A stretch of 64,000 nucleotides of DNA from a virus: IMG/VR virus record IMGVR_UViG_3300002835_000165, positions 1 through 64,000 of that record. One strand, written 5' to 3'. Below the pieces are notes generated by a model, which made no database searches, was not told the DNA's origin, and was given only the letters and a program-made list of their open reading frames with translations. A program made the position numbers and the translations under genes. Of the stretch, positions 1-8,190 are shown in pieces. The first letter of the stretch is position 1. Each line of letters opens with the position of its first letter.

Positions 1-78
<78 letters not shown>

Positions 79-91
79 ACTTATAAAGCAT

Positions 92-730
92 ATGACAAAT
101 TTTTGGGAATATTTCAATACTGTAGCTGCACCACAGTTATCGTTTAGAAAAAATACATTTAAAAAAATGTTTGAGTATCTGGATCAATATCCAGAACCTG
201 TGGTGATTGTGGAAACTGGATGTACCAGAAAACCGGGTAATTGGGCAGGCGATGGCCAAAGTACAGTGCTATTTGATCAATATGTGTTGTCTAGAAAAGA
301 TGGATCTCAAGTACACTCAGTTGATATAGATCCAGAAGCAGTGAGAATTTGCAAAACGTTGGTCAGTGACAATGTATCTGTCAACGTTGGTGACAGTGTT
401 GCATATCTACATAAATTTGCAAGATCAAATAGTCATGTTCATTTGTTTTATCTAGACAGTTTTGATGTAGATTGGAACTATTGGTTTCCATCAGCTGCGC
501 ATCATCTTAAAGAATTGGTTGCAATACAACCAATTTTGAAATCAGACACCCTGGTAGTGGTTGATGATTGCATGCTCTCCGGAAATTTGTTACCAACTGA
601 GCCGGCCAATTATCAAGTTATTGGTACTCCACAAGTTGGCGGAAAAGGCAGACTGGTAGCAGAATATGCCAACCAAGTGGGTGCAAAACCCATGTTTTTG
701 GAGTACCAGGTCGGGTGGACTGGATTTTAG
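92..730 (+). CDS. class I SAM-dependent methyltransferase-like protein
   Basis: The 212-residue product looks like a Rossmann-type SAM methyltransferase. A glycine-containing loop after the first beta strand (VIVETGCTR, residues 38-46) is followed by GDGQST at 54-59. An acidic residue ends the second strand in SVDIDPEAV (76-84), the usual ribose contact. LFYLDSFD (118-125) and VVVDDC (155-160) fit strands 4 and 5. The substrate cannot be told; enzymes of this shape often act on sugars or small molecules, which would suit the glycan genes downstream. It starts 14 bases after the tRNA. There is no clear Shine-Dalgarno; TATAAA lies 4 bases before the ATG. A 9-bp imperfect hairpin follows the stop without a T tract. 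Confidence 0.62.
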   Translation: MTNFWEYFNTVAAPQLSFRKNTFKKMFEYLDQYPEPVVIVETGCTRKPGNWAGDGQSTVLFDQYVLSRKDGSQVHSVDIDPEAVRICKTLVSDNVSVNVGDSVAYLHKFARSNSHVHLFYLDSFDVDWNYWFPSAAHHLKELVAIQPILKSDTLVVVDDCMLSGNLLPTEPANYQVIGTPQVGGKGRLVAEYANQVGAKPMFLEYQVGWTGF

Positions 731-757
731 CTGTTGTTCTTATACAACAACTGGCAT

Positions 758-786
758 TTGACCAATAATTCCCGTTCTGCTATAAT
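758..786 (+). promoter_or_regulatory. sigma70-type promoter TTGACC-17-TATAAT
   Basis: TTGACC at 758-763 and a perfect TATAAT at 781-786 are separated by 17 bases. It lies just upstream of the 64-residue gene at 807, whose start has a good Shine-Dalgarno (AAGGAG). It implies early or middle transcription by host RNA polymerase. Confidence 0.8.
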
Positions 787-806
787 ACAGCATAAAGGAG
801 CTAAAA

Positions 807-1001
807 ATGCGTATAGTAGATGGTGAAAAACTCAATGAGTTTGAGATTATAATAGTACAAGAGTACATGGCCAAACATCATCCCGATGTGACAGATTACA
901 CCATGGCACCCGGCAATGAATGTGTATGGGTGTGGCATGGTCAAATCAACAAATATTTTATTTTCCGCAACGGAAAATTAGTCGATATACAGATTGACTA
1001 A
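807..1001 (+). CDS. small hypothetical protein
   Basis: The 64-residue product has no family I recognise. It begins MRIVDGEKLNEFE and is rich in aromatic residues in the second half (VWVWHGQ, KYFIF). The start is well supported: AAGGAG lies 7-8 bases before the ATG and a consensus promoter lies at 758-786. The last codons overlap the -35 box of the next promoter (994-999). No signal peptide or membrane segment is visible. A small early phage protein that binds a host factor is possible, but this is only a guess from size and promoter type. Confidence 0.75.
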   Translation: MRIVDGEKLNEFEIIIVQEYMAKHHPDVTDYTMAPGNECVWVWHGQINKYFIFRNGKLVDIQID

Positions 1002-1022
1002 AAAATAGTTGTCTGTTATAAT
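994..1022 (+). promoter_or_regulatory. sigma70-type promoter TTGACT-17-TATAAT
   Basis: TTGACT at 994-999 and TATAAT at 1017-1022 are separated by 17 bases. The layout is almost the same as at 758-786. The -35 box lies inside the end of the 64-residue gene. Transcription should begin near 1028-1030, which bears on the start codon of the next gene. Confidence 0.78.
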
Positions 1023-1051
1023 ACACTATGACAAAAGCAAAAGGAACTAAA

Positions 1052-2332
1052 ATGAGCACTACCACAGAAAACAAAGGCGCTAGTAAATTTGGCAATTTGC
1101 TAGGACCCACTGTTAGTTCAGAAGACAGAGATGCCAGAGAAAAACTTATCACTGCTCGTGTGGGTCTTTTGCTCAAAGCTTCGTTTTTTGGCAACTTGTC
1201 CACTCGCCTAAAACTGGTCAATGCTGATGAATGGTGCGGTACTGCTGCCACTGATGGCAGAAACTTCTATTACAACAGTCGTTTTATCCGATTGCTTAAA
1301 CCCAAAGAAGTTGAGTTCTTGTTTGGGCATGAGGTATTGCATTGTGTTTATGACCACTTTGGACGTCGAGGTGATCGAGACCCTCAATTGTACAACATTG
1401 CCAGTGACTATTGTGTCAACGCAGACTTAAAAAAACACAAAGTAGGAGAATTCATCACTTCGGTGCCCTGCTTGTATGATGAAAAGTATGAAGGCATGAG
1501 CTCAGAAGAAGTCTACGATGCCTTGTATGAGAATGCAGAAAAGATTGACATTGGCAAATTAATCGACAAATTGCTAGATGATCACATGGATGGTGACAGT
1601 GATGACGATGGTGACAGTGACAGCAACGGAGACAAGGTTCCGGGCAAAGGCCGTCCTCGACTTACCGAAGAAGAAAAACAGGCCATCCGTGACGAGATCA
1701 AAGAAGCAGTGTTGGCAGCGGCCAGTGCCGAAGCCAATGGTGCTGGCAACATTCCTTTAGGTGTGCGCAAGATTATTGAAAATCTTACTGCACCCAAAAT
1801 GAACTGGCGCGAACTGTTGCGTATGCAATTAGAAAGCACTATCAAATCCGACTACACTTGGATGCGAGCCAGTCGCAAAGGCTGGCACATGGATGCTGTC
1901 ATGCCGGGCCGCAAGCCTGACGAGCTCATTGACATTGCTATCATGATTGATGCTTCTGGTTCAATTGATGGCCAAATGCTCAAAGACTTTTTGAGTGAGA
2001 CTGCTGGCATTATGGAACAGTTCAACAGCTATAAGATACACGTGGCAACGTTTGATACCCGAGTGTACAATCCTCAACAATTTGACAGTGAGAATTTGGA
2101 CAGTATTGCCGACTACGAAGTAGACGGTGGCGGCGGTACAGACTTTGATTGTATGTACGAATATCTTAAAGAAGCAGATATTCAACCCAAGCGTCTGGTG
2201 GTATTTACAGATGGCTATCCATTTGGCAGCTGGGGCGATGAGAACTATGCTGACACTGTCTGGGTGTTGCATGGAACAACCACAATTGTTCCACCATGGG
2301 GTCAATATGCTTACTATGATGAAGAAAAATGA
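1052..2332 (+). CDS. DUF2201-type putative metallopeptidase with VWA-like domain
   Basis: The 426-residue protein has a HExxH zinc-binding motif, HEVLHCVYDH, near residue 93. A C-terminal von Willebrand A-like domain has the metal site DASGSID and the later FTDG. An acidic linker rich in D, S and G lies between. This order is that of the DUF2201 family, whose bacterial members usually work with a MoxR-type AAA ATPase; none is in this window. The role in phages is unknown. I prefer the ATG at 1052 because AAAGGA precedes it by 6 bases. The in-frame ATG at 1028 sits at the predicted transcription start and could only be used on a leaderless mRNA. The stop overlaps the next ATG by 4 bases. Confidence 0.85.
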   Translation: MSTTTENKGASKFGNLLGPTVSSEDRDAREKLITARVGLLLKASFFGNLSTRLKLVNADEWCGTAATDGRNFYYNSRFIRLLKPKEVEFLFGHEVLHCVYDHFGRRGDRDPQLYNIASDYCVNADLKKHKVGEFITSVPCLYDEKYEGMSSEEVYDALYENAEKIDIGKLIDKLLDDHMDGDSDDDGDSDSNGDKVPGKGRPRLTEEEKQAIRDEIKEAVLAAASAEANGAGNIPLGVRKIIENLTAPKMNWRELLRMQLESTIKSDYTWMRASRKGWHMDAVMPGRKPDELIDIAIMIDASGSIDGQMLKDFLSETAGIMEQFNSYKIHVATFDTRVYNPQQFDSENLDSIADYEVDGGGGTDFDCMYEYLKEADIQPKRLVVFTDGYPFGSWGDENYADTVWVLHGTTTIVPPWGQYAYYDEEK

Positions 2333-2526
2333 ACGAACGAATTAAACAACTGGCTCTGCAAGCCGGTGGCAGTCATTATCCAGAAGTTAACGCAATGCAG
2401 TTAGAAAAGTTTGCCGAGTTGATTGTGCGAGAATGTGTTGACATAGTAGAGAATCAAGGTGCTCACATGCGCTATAATCATCTGGCAGAACAAATACGTA
2501 CTCATTTTGAAATTAAAAAAAGATGA
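2329..2526 (+). CDS. small conserved phage protein
   Basis: The 65-residue protein begins MNERIKQLALQAGG and contains LEKFAELIVRECVDIV, a helix often seen in short proteins of large phages. I know no function for it. Its ATG overlaps the TGA of the metallopeptidase/VWA gene (ATGA), so translation is probably coupled. The last residues are strongly basic (EIKKR). It could be an accessory of the upstream protein, but nothing in the sequence proves that. Confidence 0.75.
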   Translation: MNERIKQLALQAGGSHYPEVNAMQLEKFAELIVRECVDIVENQGAHMRYNHLAEQIRTHFEIKKR

Positions 2527-2572
2527 AACGTTTAATTACAACAGGAAATTACTTATTTTATAGGAACAAATT

Positions 2573-3100
2573 ATGATCACACTTAAACAATGGATGCAAC
2601 TGATTGATTACCGAATCACCGAAGGCAGTGAGTACTATCTCAATGGTCAAAATCTTTTTTGCCTGACATCATGGAATGGTCAACAGGCTGATGGTGGTTA
2701 TAGTATGCAAATTGTGTTTGACCAAAAGACACAGGCAGTGTACAGTGTTGAAGCCTGCGACTATCAACGCAATCGTGCATACAGATTGAACAATCTGGAC
2801 TATGCAGATATTAAATATGATAAAACTGCTTGGGATGACACTGAATGGACGGATCTTGAAGTTGAAGATGATTTTATAGAAAAAGCATCAGCAATCATTA
2901 CCGGCAAAGACTACGATACTCGTGTGATTGTCACACTTGACTTGCCTGATGATGTGTTGTACAAAATTATGATCATGGCACACGAAGCTGACATGACACT
3001 GAATGAGTTTGTAGTTAAAATTCTCTCAGAAGTCATTAACCGGCATAAGAAAGAAGAAATTGTTGAATCAACTGTGCCAACTGCCAACTTCCTAGATTGA
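2573..3100 (+). CDS. protein with C-terminal ribbon-helix-helix-like segment
   Basis: The 175-residue product has two parts. Residues 1 to about 115 form an acidic, aromatic-rich region I cannot assign. Residues about 120-160 look like a ribbon-helix-helix fold: a short strand (RVIVTLDLP), a helix (DDVLYKIMIMAHEA), a turn (DMTLNEF), and a second helix. Such segments dimerise and bind DNA through the strand in CopG/Arc proteins. The start has AGGAAC 8 bases upstream. A strong terminator follows, so this gene ends the first transcription unit. A regulatory role is inferred from the fold only. Confidence 0.7.
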   Translation: MITLKQWMQLIDYRITEGSEYYLNGQNLFCLTSWNGQQADGGYSMQIVFDQKTQAVYSVEACDYQRNRAYRLNNLDYADIKYDKTAWDDTEWTDLEVEDDFIEKASAIITGKDYDTRVIVTLDLPDDVLYKIMIMAHEADMTLNEFVVKILSEVINRHKKEEIVESTVPTANFLD

Positions 3101-3107
3101 TTTATCC

Positions 3108-3132
3108 AAAAAGCCCGCTTACAGGGCTTTTT
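3108..3132 (+). terminator. intrinsic terminator
   Basis: AAAAAGCCC at 3108-3116 pairs with GGGCTTTTT at 3124-3132 around a 7-base loop. The stem is GC-rich at the top and ends in a T run. It closes the transcription unit 807-3100. The A/T symmetry could let it work on both strands, but only plus-strand genes reach it. Confidence 0.88.
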
Positions 3133-3166
3133 CTATGACAAAAATATTTTGCACTACACACTAACA

Positions 3167-3174
3167 AGTAAATA
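3167..3174 (+). promoter_or_regulatory. AGTAAATA element 5 bases before a start codon
   Basis: AGTAAATA lies 5 bases before the ATG at 3180, and no Shine-Dalgarno is present. The same (A/G)GTAAATA string lies 4 bases before three virion genes on the minus strand. It resembles the T4 late promoter core TATAAATA. It could be a late promoter giving a leaderless message, or an AT-rich translation signal. Confidence 0.4.
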
Positions 3175-3179
3175 TCTAC

Positions 3180-3386
3180 ATGGAAGACACAACACAACCC
3201 GTCACAATCACAATTGCAGATCTTGATGTACTAAAAAACATTGTAGATCTCGCATCATCACGCGGAGCATTTCGCGGGGCCGAACTTGCAGAAGTTGGAG
3301 CAGTTTATAACAAACTCACACAATTTTTAGAAGTAGTAGTAGAACAAGCCAAAGCAGAAGCCGGCATAATCAATCCAGGAGAATAA
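3180..3386 (+). CDS. conserved T4-type phage hypothetical protein
   Basis: The 68-residue protein contains ADLDVLKNIVDLASSRGAF followed by an acidic helix and ends PGE. From memory, similar short proteins recur in T4-type cyanophages without a known function. It begins 47 bases after a terminator and has no Shine-Dalgarno, so it is the first gene of a new unit driven by the AGTAAATA element or by an unseen promoter. One base separates its stop from the next ATG. Confidence 0.78.
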   Translation: MEDTTQPVTITIADLDVLKNIVDLASSRGAFRGAELAEVGAVYNKLTQFLEVVVEQAKAEAGIINPGE

Positions 3387-3387
3387 C

Positions 3388-4137
3388 ATGGCATTTATAA
3401 AACACGTAGGTAGAATGGGCGATCGCAAGTTATGCGTATTATTTAGACAAGTGCCCGGTGAGGATCACATGTGCTTGATTATTCATCCCGAAGTATTACC
3501 AGCACACTGGCAAGATGCCATTCAAAAGGTTATAGAAAGTGACATTGGTCAAACTGCTGATGAGTTGGCCAATGCCATGCATCGTAGCCTGTTGCCAGAC
3601 GGTCGCCCTATTTTAGAAACATTGCACAATGAACGCATGATTAAAAAAGTACGTACCTCGGATGTTATTATGACACCTACAACCAATTCAAGTATCAGAT
3701 TGGATGAGCTCAATAAGATGTTGAACGAGATGAAACAAGGTGATGATGCCATCAAACGCATGGCACAAAATGATGCTAGCCGCGGCATGGTCGAACCCGG
3801 TGTCAAACGTGCCGCCGAAGCAGCCTACAAAAAAGATCGCGCAGAAAAAGCAGATCCCAACTATGTTGCGCCACCTGTGCTCAAGGCCGGGCAGGAGGGT
3901 GCGTTAACTGATCGTGACATTGCAGCCAACATGTTGGCACAGGCCAAGGCCATGGAGATCAATGCCAAGCAGATGGTTGCCGAAGCTGCCCGTATGAAGA
4001 AAGATGCTGAACGCATGGATCCCACTGTGAATGCAAAAAATGCTAGAAAAGCACCGCCAGTAGTGGTTGCAGAAACTGCACCTGTTCCCAAAGCCCGACG
4101 TTCTAAGGCCAAAGTTGCAGATGCCACAGCTCAATGA
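3388..4137 (+). CDS. conserved T4-type phage protein with basic C-terminal tail
   Basis: The 249-residue product starts MAFIKHVGRMGDRK and carries a conserved-looking block with FRQVPGEDHMCLI and HRSLLPDGRP. From memory, related proteins occur next to small structural or assembly genes in T4-type marine phages, with no role I can name. The second half is a long alanine-, lysine- and methionine-rich helix (about residues 125-215) likely to form a coiled coil. It ends in a basic, proline/alanine-rich tail (KARRSKAKVA). AGGAG precedes the ATG by 6 bases. The 3' end overlaps the next gene by 17 bases. Confidence 0.8.
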   Translation: MAFIKHVGRMGDRKLCVLFRQVPGEDHMCLIIHPEVLPAHWQDAIQKVIESDIGQTADELANAMHRSLLPDGRPILETLHNERMIKKVRTSDVIMTPTTNSSIRLDELNKMLNEMKQGDDAIKRMAQNDASRGMVEPGVKRAAEAAYKKDRAEKADPNYVAPPVLKAGQEGALTDRDIAANMLAQAKAMEINAKQMVAEAARMKKDAERMDPTVNAKNARKAPPVVVAETAPVPKARRSKAKVADATAQ

Positions 4138-4426
4138 TGACTTTTTAAGTCAGTGGGAACACATAGTTGCTGGTGTTAATAAAACTGATGTTCCTTTGGA
4201 ATGTATTAAAAAAATCATTATTAAATTCCACGGGCGCCAGCAACAAACTATCAATTTACACACTCTTAGAAAGCAAGGGCTAGACTATGATGATATCGAA
4301 AGTCTGTTGACTAAAACTATCAACGAGCTTGACGACAAAATACGAGACATTGACTTTGTGGTTGACATATCTGCAGTAGCAGCCATGGTGCAACCAGAAA
4401 CAGATAAACTACTAAAGAAATTATGA
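4121..4426 (+). CDS. conserved small phage protein
   Basis: This 101-residue protein begins MPQLNDDFLSQWEHIV and is mostly helical. I know no function. The ATG at 4121 gives a 17-base overlap with the previous gene, in line with its neighbours. An upstream in-frame ATG at 4067 would add 18 residues inside the previous coding region and is less likely. The stop overlaps the next start as ATGA. It looks like the last member of the conserved set 3180-4426 before the accessory genes begin. Confidence 0.72.
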   Translation: MPQLNDDFLSQWEHIVAGVNKTDVPLECIKKIIIKFHGRQQQTINLHTLRKQGLDYDDIESLLTKTINELDDKIRDIDFVVDISAVAAMVQPETDKLLKKL

Positions 4427-5202
4427 AACCTACTATTTTTATATTAGGTGATAGTTGGGGGTGCGGAGAATGGACTATTAATCATAGCATTGAACATCTT
4501 GGCCTAGAACAATTTTTTAATGACGATGGATATACCGTGATTAATAAATCAAAGCCAGCAGGATCAAATAACGACTCTATTCTAATATTAGAAAACATAT
4601 TTCAAACAATGTATAAAGCAGGAGATTATATATTTTTAATATTAACTGAAGCAACTAGAAGTTTTGGCAAGAATTTTAAACATCTTAAAGATGAGCTCAA
4701 CAAACATAATGGATTGTTTGAATTACAATTGCATGTATTAAACAAAGATTTAGAAAGTTTAAATCGATTAGCTGAACAATACAATGCTACCATTCACTTG
4801 ATAGGAGGTCTTGCACCAATTCCAGATTCTATCAAACAGTTTAATAATCTTAATAATTTGGTAAAGTCTTGGCCAAAGTTACTTGTCGGCAATGCAACTT
4901 GGCCAATGTGGACAAATAAAGAAGAAATATACAAGCAGTACAAAGAGATGGATTTTGATCATTTTGGTTCTTGGGGGCAGTGGACAATAGATGATATATT
5001 AATCAATGATTGGTTAAATTTGTCTCGAGCTTTGCCATTTAGCATGGAGTTATCTGAAAAAATTATTAATCAATTATTAAAATTAGACTCTAATAGATTA
5101 ATAATTGAAAATCATCCTGTATTTCAACCAGATAAAGCACATCCTAATAGAGAAGGACACAAAATTTTATTTAATTATATAAAAGAGAACTTAGAATTAT
5201 GA
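4423..5202 (+). CDS. SGNH/GDSL hydrolase-like protein (copy 1)
   Basis: The 259-residue protein opens with a strand and ILGDSWGCGEW; G9-D10-S11 is the block I motif with the nucleophile serine. A glycine/asparagine block follows (AGSNNDS, near 46-52). A C-terminal DKAHPNREGH gives the D-x-x-H pair expected in block V. SGNH enzymes cleave or transfer esters such as O-acetyl groups on sugars. It is one of four such proteins in the window and shares the (D/S)SWGxGEW opening with the copy at 23179-23904. It overlaps both neighbours by 4 bases. No signal peptide is seen, so it probably acts in the cytoplasm. Confidence 0.68.
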   Translation: MKPTIFILGDSWGCGEWTINHSIEHLGLEQFFNDDGYTVINKSKPAGSNNDSILILENIFQTMYKAGDYIFLILTEATRSFGKNFKHLKDELNKHNGLFELQLHVLNKDLESLNRLAEQYNATIHLIGGLAPIPDSIKQFNNLNNLVKSWPKLLVGNATWPMWTNKEEIYKQYKEMDFDHFGSWGQWTIDDILINDWLNLSRALPFSMELSEKIINQLLKLDSNRLIIENHPVFQPDKAHPNREGHKILFNYIKENLEL

Positions 5203-5870
5203 ATGTAAAACTACTGTCTTACAGCCAGCCTACAGACAAATTTAGAAATATGGGCCTACAAGATGCACAAGAACTCATTGCGTACTGTGCCCGTGTCAGC
5301 AATCCTAGCAATCAACTCAATACAGAAACCAGTGAAAAACTAATTAAGTATCTAGTCAAACACCAACATTGGTCACCACTTGAAATGGTTTCGGCTTGTA
5401 TTGAAATTACAACCACAAGAGATATTGCTCGACAAATTCTTCGACATAGAAGTTTCAGCTTCCAAGAGTTCAGCCAACGCTATGCTGATCCAACAAAAGA
5501 TCTCAATTTTGTTACAAGAGAAGCAAGACTGCAGGATCCTAAGAACAGACAGAACAGTGTTGCTGTGGATGATCAACTGTTACAAAATGAATGGTACAGA
5601 GCTCAACAACGAGTTATCTATGCTGCAACACGCGAATACGAATGGGCCATTGCCAATGGCATAGCCAAAGAACAAGCTCGGGCCGTGTTACCCGAAGGTC
5701 TGATCGAAAGTAGACTGTACATGAATGGTACATTGCGTAGTTGGATACACTTTATAGAATTACGCAGTGCCAACGGAACGCAACAAGAGCATCAAGAAGT
5801 TGCAATTGCCTGTGCCAAAGTCATAGCAGAAATATTTCCAATGGCTACCGAATTAGTTGCGCACATTTGA
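5199..5870 (+). CDS. thyX: FAD-dependent thymidylate synthase ThyX
   Basis: The 223-residue protein has the family signature RHRxxSxxxxSxR as RHRSFSFQEFSQR at residues 82-94, where FAD and dUMP bind. The C-terminal block RSWIHFIELRSANGTQQEHQE corresponds to the substrate-binding arginine/glutamine region. ThyX makes dTMP from dUMP with methylene-tetrahydrofolate and reduced FAD, supplying thymidine for phage DNA. It is common in T4-type marine phages in place of ThyA. It overlaps the previous stop by 4 bases, so it is translated with the SGNH-like gene, an unrelated neighbour. Confidence 0.97.
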   Translation: MNVKLLSYSQPTDKFRNMGLQDAQELIAYCARVSNPSNQLNTETSEKLIKYLVKHQHWSPLEMVSACIEITTTRDIARQILRHRSFSFQEFSQRYADPTKDLNFVTREARLQDPKNRQNSVAVDDQLLQNEWYRAQQRVIYAATREYEWAIANGIAKEQARAVLPEGLIESRLYMNGTLRSWIHFIELRSANGTQQEHQEVAIACAKVIAEIFPMATELVAHI

Positions 5871-5885
5871 CAAGTGTGCTAAAAT
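5857..5885 (+). promoter_or_regulatory. possible extended -10 promoter
   Basis: TGC-TAAAAT (5877-5885) is an extended -10 box, with a weak -35 TTGCGC at 5857-5862 and a 17-base spacer. It overlaps the end of thyX. The next ATG (5892) lies 6 bases after the -10 box and has no Shine-Dalgarno, so a transcript from here would be leaderless. Confidence 0.4.
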
Positions 5886-5891
5886 GTAATT

Positions 5892-6227
5892 ATGGCACTA
5901 ACATCTGCAGACGGAAAATGGTCTGAACTATTTCAAGAACCATACACAAAGATTGTCAACGACAAACCTGTAAAATTTAGTGATGTCCAGGTACATTCAT
6001 TTACAATGGGCGATGTAGAGGATCCAGATTTATATGCTGGACAACCATTGATAGAGTGGCAAGAAAGTGAAGCAGGAGCCTGGGTCATGGCGCATGCAGA
6101 AGATAAACCTTACTGGGTCAGACGACCAGATCTTTACAACTATGGATTTAAATATTATATATTTGCAAGATTAACAGAGTCTGATCAGGTATATTGGCAA
6201 TTACGATGGGGCAATAAATGCAGTTAA
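5892..6227 (+). CDS. hypothetical phage protein
   Basis: The 111-residue protein is rich in tryptophan, tyrosine and acidic residues. Segments such as DPDLYAGQPLIEWQ and DKPYWVRRPDLYNYGFKYY suggest a small beta-rich domain. I do not recognise the family. It follows a possible extended -10 promoter by 6 bases and has no Shine-Dalgarno. It overlaps the next gene by 10 bases. The aromatic content is like that of carbohydrate-binding proteins, but this is weak evidence. Confidence 0.7.
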   Translation: MALTSADGKWSELFQEPYTKIVNDKPVKFSDVQVHSFTMGDVEDPDLYAGQPLIEWQESEAGAWVMAHAEDKPYWVRRPDLYNYGFKYYIFARLTESDQVYWQLRWGNKCS

Positions 6228-7213
6228 CTCAATTATCCATTGACTCACTTATGTTACCGCATGAACCGGATCGTCACTGGTATTTTGAAAAAGATTACAA
6301 TAAAGATATATTATTGATAACTGCAGGTGATAGTTGGACATGGGGCGATAGCCTTGGCGGTACCAATAGATATTATGACAACGTTGAACACAGAACCAAT
6401 CACATTTATGGGCATCTACTAGCAAAAAAACTTTCAGCTGATTTTATTAATATTGGGCTACCAGGACTTGATAATATATCGGTAATTAATCATCTGCATA
6501 AAGTTCTTTCTGAGTTAACTAAAACATACAAACAAATTTATTTGGTAGTTACGCTGACTGAGTCTGGCAGAGAATTAACTAACACTTTTTTAGATTATGA
6601 ATCTTTATACACTGATGTATTAGCCGGCGACACCTGGCCAAGGTTCAATGACATTGTCAATGGCACATATAATGAGTCTGACATGTCTTTTGCAATAAAT
6701 GAATTATCTACGGAAAATTTAGAATTTACTCATATATTACAATTGTATTTAAAAATAAAATTTGCCACCAGTGTGTTGGAACTACTAGAACTGGTTGAAC
6801 AATACTCCGTCACTGCACTAAATTCTGTTCTCAACAAATTTAGTAAACTAAATTTAAACTGTTATGTAGGTAGGAATTTTACTAGTTTTTTTAACAATAA
6901 CAAACAGTTACAGTCTGGTAATTATGTTACTCAACGCTGGGTTGACGTTATTGCAGATCACGGAAATTTAACTAAATATCCAGATCCATTATACTTAATG
7001 AGTGGCATAGCTATAGATCCAGTTACTAAATTTATCAAGCATCTACAAATTCAAAATAGTAAACTACAGTTGCTCGAGCTAATAGAACAATCACTCGAAG
7101 CGGTTAACTGGTTGACAAATTCCCCATTTAATAGTCCGCATGCTACCAAGCATCCATTGGAACAAGGGCATGAATGGTGGAGCAATTACCTATACGGAGA
7201 AATAACCAAATGA
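6218..7213 (+). CDS. SGNH hydrolase-like protein (copy 2, long form)
   Basis: The 331-residue protein contains ITAGDSWTWGDSL at about residues 34-46, with the GDS nucleophile motif. It then has NIGLPGLDNISV, a glycine block, and the VVTLTESGRE strand. HATKHPLEQGHEWW near the C-terminus supplies candidate catalytic histidines. It is longer than copies 1, 3 and 4 because of a helical insert in the middle (about 165-235). A role in adding or removing acyl groups on a sugar is inferred from the family. It overlaps the next gene as ATGA, which puts it in one translational unit with a sugar-nucleotide epimerase. Confidence 0.6.
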   Translation: MQLTQLSIDSLMLPHEPDRHWYFEKDYNKDILLITAGDSWTWGDSLGGTNRYYDNVEHRTNHIYGHLLAKKLSADFINIGLPGLDNISVINHLHKVLSELTKTYKQIYLVVTLTESGRELTNTFLDYESLYTDVLAGDTWPRFNDIVNGTYNESDMSFAINELSTENLEFTHILQLYLKIKFATSVLELLELVEQYSVTALNSVLNKFSKLNLNCYVGRNFTSFFNNNKQLQSGNYVTQRWVDVIADHGNLTKYPDPLYLMSGIAIDPVTKFIKHLQIQNSKLQLLELIEQSLEAVNWLTNSPFNSPHATKHPLEQGHEWWSNYLYGEITK

Positions 7214-8190
7214 ATATATTAGTGACAGGTGGGTGTGGTCTTATTGGTCATAATGTAGTAAATCTACTAGAAAAATTAGATCATTCAGTATCAATAATTG
7301 ACAATAAAACAAACTACGGGCTTGTTCCGCAAGATGAGTTAGATTATCTTATGGGCGAAAGGCTAAAAAAAGTTAATAGCCCGATTTACAGTGCATCCAT
7401 TGAATCTGCAGAAACTGTGGATTACGTAATAGGTAAACACAGACCGGAAATTGTTATACACATGGCCAGTTTTCCGCGACAAAAAGTTGTCAATGCTGAT
7501 CCTGCATGGGGCAGCCGAGTCATGATGGAAGGACTTATTAACATACTTGAAAGTGCTCGAAAACACCATGTGCGTAAAGTATTGTACATTTCTAGCTCAA
7601 TGGTCTACGGGGACTTCTTGGATGATGTAACAGAAAACGCTGTATGCAATCCAATTGGTCAATATGGAATTATGAAACTATCAGGAGAACACCTTGTCAA
7701 AGATTACGCCCGTCGTGGCAGTTTTAATTATACTATTATTCGCCCTAGCGCTGTATACGGACCACTTGACGTTGAAGACCGAGTGGTTGCAAAATTTATG
7801 CTCAGAGCTATGCGCGGAGAAACTCTTTATGTAAACGGCTCCAACGAAACCTTGGACTTTACCTACGTAGATGATGCAGCCGCAGGCATTGTTGAAGCAG
7901 CCGTGAGTAATAATACTGATAATAAAATATATAATATTACCAAGAGTCATAGTGTTAGTTTGAGCCAAGCTGCCAAAATGATTGTTGATATTGTAGGGTC
8001 TGGCACCATTGAACTAAGAGACAAGGATGCAGATTTTCCAAGTCGTGGTGCATTAAATATTGATGCGGCACGCAATGACTTTGGATTTGACCCCAAAGTA
8101 GATGTCAAAGAAGGATTTGAAAATTACTACACCTGGATTAAAAATTCCCTTTACTGGGCTCCAAAAGCAATACAACAATCTCAGATCTGA
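7210..8190 (+). CDS. NAD-dependent sugar-nucleotide epimerase/dehydratase (SDR)
   Basis: The protein starts MNILVTGGCGLIGHN, a GxxGxxG NAD-binding motif, and has ISSSMVYGD and YGIMK for the catalytic serine and YxxxK pair. These mark an extended short-chain dehydrogenase acting on a nucleotide-linked sugar, of the UDP-glucose epimerase type. The length of about 326 residues is normal. I chose the ATG at 7210, which overlaps the previous stop by 4 bases. An in-frame ATG at 7174 adds 12 residues not typical of the fold. The 3' end overlaps the aminotransferase gene by 89 bases, unusually long here. The two probably act in one pathway. Confidence 0.9.
   Translation: MNILVTGGCGLIGHNVVNLLEKLDHSVSIIDNKTNYGLVPQDELDYLMGERLKKVNSPIYSASIESAETVDYVIGKHRPEIVIHMASFPRQKVVNADPAWGSRVMMEGLINILESARKHHVRKVLYISSSMVYGDFLDDVTENAVCNPIGQYGIMKLSGEHLVKDYARRGSFNYTIIRPSAVYGPLDVEDRVVAKFMLRAMRGETLYVNGSNETLDFTYVDDAAAGIVEAAVSNNTDNKIYNITKSHSVSLSQAAKMIVDIVGSGTIELRDKDADFPSRGALNIDAARNDFGFDPKVDVKEGFENYYTWIKNSLYWAPKAIQQSQI

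Noticed and set aside
729-752. Hairpin after the methyltransferase-like gene as a terminator
   Set aside because: The 9-bp stem has a mismatch, is AT-rich and has no T tract; it may be chance.
1582-1845. Antisense frame opposite the acidic linker of the VWA gene
   Set aside because: It mirrors the repetitive GAT/GAC-rich linker codons and has no ribosome site or family match.
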